From Desulfuromonas sp. (lineage in GTDB: Bacteria; Desulfobacterota; Desulfuromonadia; Desulfuromonadales; Geothermobacteraceae): a stretch of DNA of 55,373 nucleotides. The translations under genes and the position numbers were made by a program. Shown piece after piece: positions 50,977 through 55,373 of this stretch. The DNA is taken from the NCBI GenBank assembly GCA_002868905.1, contig PKUA01000005.1, positions 30,636 to 86,008 on the forward strand. The letters run 5' to 3'. The notes below the pieces were generated by a model. It was not told the DNA's origin. It worked only from the letters and a program-made list of their open reading frames with translations, and made no database searches. How positions within the stretch are numbered: position 1 is the first letter of the stretch; each line of letters starts with the position of its first letter.

Positions 50977-51513
50977 TCAGACCAGGTTACCGACATGACC
51001 GGCTGCGGCCGAAATCGCTGCAGCAATAAGCCCCGCCAGCAGACACCAGAGGCCGTTACGGATTAAGCCGTATTTGCGGGTCAGGCGATGTTTGCCGAGG
51101 TAGTAGATCTCGTGCAGGTAGGCGTCATAGAGTTCCTCCTTGTCCCGGATCATGCTCTTGAACCGGGCCGTGAACTCCTCTTCGTCGATCTCGGCGAAGG
51201 AGCGGAAGTAGAACAGGTTGATGCGACCATGGGCATGCAGAGGCGGGATGATGGCGAGAATCGAACAGAGCACCGCCAGGATACCGCTGATCACCAGGAT
51301 CAGCACCGTCGCCAGGGGAAGAGTCCGGAACTGGGTCAGGGCAATGGTTGCAATCAGAGAAGCAGCCGTGAGGATCATCGCCGCTTTCGAGTCGGCCATC
51401 TGGTTCAGGATCATGTGCTTGGTCAGGTTGGCTCGCAGGGCATTGCTGGCCAATAACCGGGGAATCAACGGTTCGTCCTGATGACTCACCGCAGATGGTG
51501 TTGTTTCGGTCAT
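50977..51513 (-). CDS. PycTM-like (DUF5706/Pycsar effector) membrane protein
   Basis: 178 aa. N-terminal hydrophilic segment, then HMILNQMADSKAAMILTAAS, which fits the N-x-x-AD-x-KA motif of PycTM/DUF5706, TM1 about 45-62, TM2 66-90, a charged region with FYFRSFAEIDEEEF and LYDAYLHEIYYLGKHRL, and TM3 about 150-170. GAGGAGG precedes the ATG. It is the last gene of a run with two half-permeases and an SDR. No cyclase gene is nearby, so a Pycsar defence role is only possible, not shown. Confidence 0.75.
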   Translation of the reverse strand: MTETTPSAVSHQDEPLIPRLLASNALRANLTKHMILNQMADSKAAMILTAASLIATIALTQFRTLPLATVLILVISGILAVLCSILAIIPPLHAHGRINLFYFRSFAEIDEEEFTARFKSMIRDKEELYDAYLHEIYYLGKHRLTRKYGLIRNGLWCLLAGLIAAAISAAAGHVGNLV

Positions 51514-51525
51514 CCCAAAGCCTCC

Positions 51526-52347
51526 TCAGTCGAGAAACAGGTCGGGGAACAGCTGCTCCCCGGGTTGGTTGGCGTAAACGCTGAAATCTCTCACCCCCTC
51601 CTCACGCAACACCTCTTCGTCGATGAAGAACCGGCCGCTGCAATCACGACTGCCACGACAGAGGATCGCGTGGGCAGCCTCGGCGACGATCTGCGGCTTA
51701 CGGCACTGCTCCGGCTTGACCATCCCGCCGAGCATGGCCAGCGCAGCGGTGGCAATCACCGTCTTCGGCCAGAGGGCATTGACCGCGATGCCATCACCTT
51801 TCAGCTCTTCGGCCAACCCGAGCACGCACATGCTCATGCCGTACTTCGACATGGTGTAGGCGAGATGGTTTTCAAACCAGTGACTTTTCATGTTGAGAGG
51901 GGGCGACAGGTTCAGGATATGCGGGTTCTGCGCACGACGCAGATGGGGGACGCAGGCCCGACTGCAAAGAAATGTGCCCCGAACATTGACGTCGAACATC
52001 AGGTCAAAACGTTTCGGAGAAGTCTCCAGCGTCCCGGTCAGGCTGATGGCACTGGCGTTGTTGACCAGAACATCGATACCGCCGAATTCCCGAGCGGCCG
52101 CCTCGACGGCGGAGTCGATCTGCAGGGGATCGCGAATATCGAGAACCAGCGGCAGGGCGTTGCCGCCGGCAGCGATGACTTCCTCGGCGACCGTGTGGAT
52201 GGTTCCCGGCAGTCGCGGGTGTGGGCTGTCCGTCTTGGCCGCGATAACGATATTGGCACCGTCCGCCGCGGCACGCAGTGCGATCGCCCTGCCGATGCCC
52301 CGGCTGGCACCGGTGATGAGCAGTGTCTTCCCTTGCAGATCAGTCAT
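51526..52347 (-). CDS. SDR-family oxidoreductase (HSDL2-like)
   Basis: 273 aa from ATG 52347 (GGGAG upstream). Cofactor motif TGASRGIGRAIALRAAADGAN and the NNASA strand. The catalytic Tyr/Lys lie in YTMSKYGM. The region AAKTDSPHPRLPGTIHTVAEE is typical of the HSDL2 subgroup. NADP-dependent by the TGASRGIG loop. The start overlaps the stop of the downstream half-permease by 8 nt. Substrate unknown. Confidence 0.9.
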   Translation of the reverse strand: MTDLQGKTLLITGASRGIGRAIALRAAADGANIVIAAKTDSPHPRLPGTIHTVAEEVIAAGGNALPLVLDIRDPLQIDSAVEAAAREFGGIDVLVNNASAISLTGTLETSPKRFDLMFDVNVRGTFLCSRACVPHLRRAQNPHILNLSPPLNMKSHWFENHLAYTMSKYGMSMCVLGLAEELKGDGIAVNALWPKTVIATAALAMLGGMVKPEQCRKPQIVAEAAHAILCRGSRDCSGRFFIDEEVLREEGVRDFSVYANQPGEQLFPDLFLD

Positions 52348-52891
52348 GAGCGTCTCCCGGTAAAGATGATCGGTTTGTCTCAAACGTATCAAGAAAAGCT
52401 TCCATGGCCAGTCCCGACGGGATCGCAAAAACCAGGGTCAGGACAATCCTCAACAACGAAAACTGCCACCCGAGAAAACCGACTTCGAGAGGGATCATGT
52501 GCAGTTTGACCGTATAACTGGCCAGCACGATCACGATCACCGCCCAACGCGCCCCCTGCAGTCGCAGACTCATCAACAAGGGGAAGACGATATAAGCCGG
52601 TCCGATCAGCACCATGCCGCAAACCGCGGCGAGAAGCAACGCCTTGAGACCGGCCTCCTTGCCGAGCATGCGGGCCACCAGGTCGCGGCTGATCCAGACC
52701 TGCAGGATACCGACCAGCCCCATGACGGCCAGCACCAGCAAGGCAACCGACAACAGGCTGCGCACGCTGACGGTCGCTGCCGCAGCCGCCCGTTCCGGGC
52801 TGACGACCACGGCCCAGAGATAGAGGGCGATGGCCAGCAGCAACAGCCAGTGGGCACCAAAAAAACGGAGGAAATCCCGCAAGCGTGACAT
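52340..52891 (-). CDS. Permease half, family UPF0718/PF03773 (C-terminal type)
   Basis: 183 aa, about five helices. VRSLLSVALLVLAVMGLVGILQVWISRDLVARMLG, then GMVLIGPAYIVFPLLMSLRL, and a run AVIVIVLASYTVKLHMIPLEVGFLGWQFSLLRI. It is half the size of usual ArsP-like permeases. The ATG shares an A with the TGA of the preceding gene (TGATG), so the two halves are translated together. Substrate unknown. Confidence 0.82.
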   Translation of the reverse strand: MSRLRDFLRFFGAHWLLLLAIALYLWAVVVSPERAAAAATVSVRSLLSVALLVLAVMGLVGILQVWISRDLVARMLGKEAGLKALLLAAVCGMVLIGPAYIVFPLLMSLRLQGARWAVIVIVLASYTVKLHMIPLEVGFLGWQFSLLRIVLTLVFAIPSGLAMEAFLDTFETNRSSLPGDAHD

Positions 52892-53373
52892 CAGAGCACC
52901 ATGCCGATCAACCAGCCGATGAGCAGGGCGATCAGAAAACTCAGGACGTTGCGCAACAAGGCGAAGCGGCTGCCGAACACCGAGGCTTCATAGGGGAGAG
53001 TGATCACGCCGACGGAAATCCAGGAGACGATAAAGGCTGCCACCGCCGGCGCCCAGGCACCCGCTTCCAACATTGACCCGGCCAGAGGGAACGCCGCCAG
53101 CGGCGGGCCGATCGCCACCGCGCCGAGCGCGCCACCGACGATCAACGCCTCCCCGCCGGAGGCAGCCCCGAGCCAACGTTCGATCAATTCCGGCGGCACA
53201 AACTCCTGGAATAGCCCAACCAGGGAGAAAATCGCCACCAGCAGCGGCAGCAGGCTGACCAGGGCCTTGCGGGCAACCATCAGGCTCTGGTCGGTCTTCT
53301 CTTTGGAAACCCGCCATAGCAGGCCATAGGCCATGGCGATGAGCATAAAATAGACCAGTCCGACGGAAATCAT
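52891..53373 (-). CDS. Permease half, family UPF0718/PF03773 (N-terminal type)
   Basis: 160 aa, about five helices; FVPPELIERWLGAASGGEALIVGGALGAVAIGPPLAAFPLAG is the paralogous core (compare IGPAYIVFPLL in the other half). Presumably forms a heterodimer with it. First gene of the four-gene run that ends with the PycTM-like gene. GGGAG is present before the ATG region (53374-53379). Confidence 0.82.
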   Translation of the reverse strand: MISVGLVYFMLIAMAYGLLWRVSKEKTDQSLMVARKALVSLLPLLVAIFSLVGLFQEFVPPELIERWLGAASGGEALIVGGALGAVAIGPPLAAFPLAGSMLEAGAWAPAVAAFIVSWISVGVITLPYEASVFGSRFALLRNVLSFLIALLIGWLIGMVL

Positions 53374-53510
53374 GCCATACTCCCTTAAATCATTCGCCCA
53401 ATCATACCCTTTCCCAGTGAGGTTGTCAGTTCAAGTCTGGGGACGATAATTCGGCAGACCAGGATTGCTCGACCTGCCGCGACAGTCGGGAAGAGACTCG
53501 GGAGAACAGA

Positions 53511-54260
53511 ATGTTATCGAAACATTATCAACTCAGCGTCATCCTGGTAGAACCGCAGCACCCCGGCAACATCGGGGCCGTCTGTCGCGCCATGGGAAAT
53601 TATGGTGTCCATGAATTACGCCTGGTCCGCCCCTGCGACACCAGCCATCCCGATGCCGTGGCCCTGGCGGCGGGAAATGACGACCTGCTGCGGGAGGCGT
53701 CTCATTTCGCAGACCTGCCTGCCGCCCTCGCCGATACCCATCAGAGCTACGCATTTACCCGTCGCAGCGGCAGGCTGCGCGGCAGGATGGTCGAATCGAC
53801 CGACCTCCCCGCCCAACTCATCGACCTTCCTCGGGGTAGCCATGTTGCGTTGGTTTTCGGTCGTGAGAGGTCCGGGCTGACCCTTGATGAAATCATCTGC
53901 TGCAGCAAAGGGGTGGCGATCCCGACGCTCGGCGCAAAGGGCTCTCTCAATCTTGCCCAGGCCGTGGTTGTGGCCCTCTATGAGCTGCACCGGAGGCCAC
54001 CGGACGAAAGTCCCCCTCAAGACACTCTGCCGCCACGGTCGGAGCTGGAACCGATGTTCCTGCAGATGGAAACGGTCCTCGACCGCATCGGCTTCGTCAA
54101 CCAGAGCTGTCGTGCCGCATCCATGGGCCGTTTGCGCCTGCTGCTGCAGCGGGCACGGCCTGACACCACCGAACTCTCCTTATTGCGGGGGATGTGGAGT
54201 CAACTGGAACAGAGCATCAAGGACTGGCCGGGACGGAAACGGGGCGAACCGAAGGGATAA
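53511..54260 (+). CDS. trmJ: tRNA (cytidine/uridine-2'-O-)-methyltransferase TrmJ
   Basis: 249 aa. SPOUT fold with the opening ILVEPQHPGNIGAVCRAMGNYG, the knot loops VALVFGRERSGLT and IPTLGAKGSLNLAQAVVVALYEL. It methylates position 32 of tRNA anticodon loops with S-adenosylmethionine. ATG follows GGGAGAACAGA. The C-terminal helical extension fits TrmJ rather than plain SpoU. Monocistronic. Confidence 0.93.
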   Translation: MLSKHYQLSVILVEPQHPGNIGAVCRAMGNYGVHELRLVRPCDTSHPDAVALAAGNDDLLREASHFADLPAALADTHQSYAFTRRSGRLRGRMVESTDLPAQLIDLPRGSHVALVFGRERSGLTLDEIICCSKGVAIPTLGAKGSLNLAQAVVVALYELHRRPPDESPPQDTLPPRSELEPMFLQMETVLDRIGFVNQSCRAASMGRLRLLLQRARPDTTELSLLRGMWSQLEQSIKDWPGRKRGEPKG

Positions 54261-54289
54261 TCGGGAGCGGTCAAAAAAGATGGGACGCC

Positions 54290-54541
54290 TCAGACAGTCA
54301 CCGGCAGGCGGGGGACGAACTCGTACGGGGTCAACTCGGCGGCAAGAATATCGGTCAGGCAGATGATCCTGTAGCCCGGGTCGATCCGATCGCGGCAAAG
54401 CAACTGGAATCCCTGGTCCGTCCGTTGCCGGCTGTACGGTTCGACTTCGATGACTTTTTCCTGCCGGGAACCATCGAGGATGGTAAGACGCAAAACCCGC
54501 CTTTGATTTCCCGCCAGTGAGATAATCGATTCCACACTCAT
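54290..54541 (-). CDS. Small WYL-like domain protein, 83 aa
   Basis: ATG 54541 follows GGAGG. RVLRLTILDGSRQEKVIEVEPYSRQRTDQGFQLLCRDRIDPGYRIICLTDILAAELT in outline looks like a minimal WYL domain (strand-turn-strand with EVEPYS and a terminal TPYEFVPR). No DNA-binding part. Assignment moderate; convergent with trmJ. Confidence 0.6.
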   Translation of the reverse strand: MSVESIISLAGNQRRVLRLTILDGSRQEKVIEVEPYSRQRTDQGFQLLCRDRIDPGYRIICLTDILAAELTPYEFVPRLPVTV

Positions 54542-54687
54542 GCACCCCTCCCGAACAACACGGTTGGTGATCGATATCAGCATAGCAACCTGCGTTTCAT
54601 GACCTCGCGCAAAAATCATGAACGCATTCTAAATTACGGTAGTTTTATCGTCTTTATCTCATTTGTTCAAGAGTTTTTTCTCAGCAA

Positions 54688-55347
54688 CTAACGACGCACC
54701 AGAAGATAAACCGCATCATGAAATGCGGTCAGGCCTCTTGAACGTAATCCCGGATGATTACGGATTGTCTCCTCCGAACAGAGCCGATCTATGCTGAAGT
54801 CATCACCGAACAATTCAATGACCTCGGTCGGCGGCACGGAAAAAGGCGGCCCGCCATCCTCCTCGACCATGTCGTAATGATTGGCAACCAGGAGCAAGCG
54901 ACTCCCCCCCGGCAGCAACTCGCTCAAGTGAACTGCATATTTTCGCCGCATGTCGGGAGGGAGCGCAACCAACGCGGCACGGTCGTAAACAAGACGTGCT
55001 CCGGACAGGATTTTTTTATCCAGGGCAAAGAAATCTCCGAGATAGATGGAGACCCCGGGAGTCCGCCAAATTTCCGCACCCCCATGGTTCACCACATCCG
55101 CATCGAGAGAATTTTCTCTGAAAAACGCCTCGACCGCCAACCTGTTCCACTCGACCGCCACGACTTCCAGACCCTGGTCACGCAACCAGAGCAGGTCGAG
55201 GCTTTTGCCGCAAAGAGGGACGAATATGGTCTCCCCCGTTTGCGCGTTCAAGCGATGCAGGTAGCTCTTGAGGTAAGGATGAACATCCGGCTTGTGAAAG
55301 CCGATCTCGTTACGACACCACCGCTCGTCCCAGAACCGTTTACGCAT
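54688..55347 (-). CDS. tpm: Thiopurine S-methyltransferase family protein
   Basis: 219 aa. WDERWCRNEIGFHKPDVHPYL at the N-terminus, VPLCGKSLDLLWLRDQG (SAM loop), VEWNRLAVEAFF, VYDRAALVALPPDMR. Bacterial TPMTs methylate selenium and tellurium compounds as well as thiopurines. AAGGGA lies upstream of the ATG at 55347. Near the window end but complete. Confidence 0.92.
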   Translation of the reverse strand: MRKRFWDERWCRNEIGFHKPDVHPYLKSYLHRLNAQTGETIFVPLCGKSLDLLWLRDQGLEVVAVEWNRLAVEAFFRENSLDADVVNHGGAEIWRTPGVSIYLGDFFALDKKILSGARLVYDRAALVALPPDMRRKYAVHLSELLPGGSRLLLVANHYDMVEEDGGPPFSVPPTEVIELFGDDFSIDRLCSEETIRNHPGLRSRGLTAFHDAVYLLVRR

Positions 55348-55373
55348 GCTTAATCCCTTGCCTCAATCTACTC

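Noticed and set aside
1-55373. tRNA, rRNA, CRISPR arrays, integrases or transposase genes
   Set aside because: None was seen on reading both strands by eye; tRNAscan or similar could still find a tRNA missed by eye.

Overview
This 55 kb window is GC-rich chromosomal DNA from a bacterium that most resembles an anaerobic deltaproteobacterium of the Desulfuromonadia type (Geobacter/Desulfuromonas/Pelobacter relatives). That placement is an inference. It rests on the mix of families (rubredoxin, a PATAN/DUF4388 protein, a DRTGG/P-loop protein, ElbB, formate/nitrite channel, ferritin-like protein, an OsmC-like gene with an in-frame UGA) and on the style of the dispersed palindromic repeats. No rRNA, tRNA, CRISPR array, prophage or intact insertion sequence was found. 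Most of the window is housekeeping genes in short operons.

Layout. 0.1-5 kb: a thioredoxin-CcdA fusion, a 47-aa lipoprotein, and a minus-strand cluster (89-aa protein, rluD, pgeF, HAD phosphatase). 5-10 kb: XRE-cupin regulator, a MITE-like element, elbB, rubredoxin, then the overlapping operon lipB-lipA-trxB-thioesterase. 10-16 kb: membrane protein, beta-barrel plus HAF-repeat lipoprotein operon, queF and a dihydrouridine synthase. 16-24 kb: uup, a YeiH-type exporter coupled to a histidine kinase, lemA-DUF2207, murB-cupin. 24-33 kb: ferritin-like protein, DUF4388, focA-like, CNNM/CBS protein, and the DRTGG / NAD-binding / ZIP transporter cluster. 33-46 kb: acyltransferase, CIA30-MFS, hydrolase-TraB pair, asd, DjlA-like protein with a possible 30-aa companion, YkgJ, recQ, and a TMTC-like TPR membrane protein. 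46-55 kb: cyclic-nucleotide-binding protein, iron-sulfur-flavoprotein-like reductase, GNAT, DUF2917 divergent from a MocR regulator, the OsmC-like gene, a PycTM-like membrane protein, SDR, two half-permeases, trmJ and tpm.

The most interesting feature is at 50155-50619 (minus). Two short reading frames that look unrelated are one OsmC-family gene interrupted, in frame, by UGA exactly where the family carries its first catalytic cysteine. The RNA just after the UGA can fold into a stem-loop at the distance expected of a bacterial SECIS element. The simplest reading is a selenocysteine-containing OsmC-like peroxidase that ordinary annotation would split into two hypothetical genes. Other points of interest are a PycTM (Pycsar-effector-like) membrane protein with no cyclase, an orphan histidine kinase coupled to an exporter, operator-like repeats between DUF2917 and the MocR gene, and several repeat families. 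One of these repeats is a ~120-bp direct duplication that carries the murB start codon.
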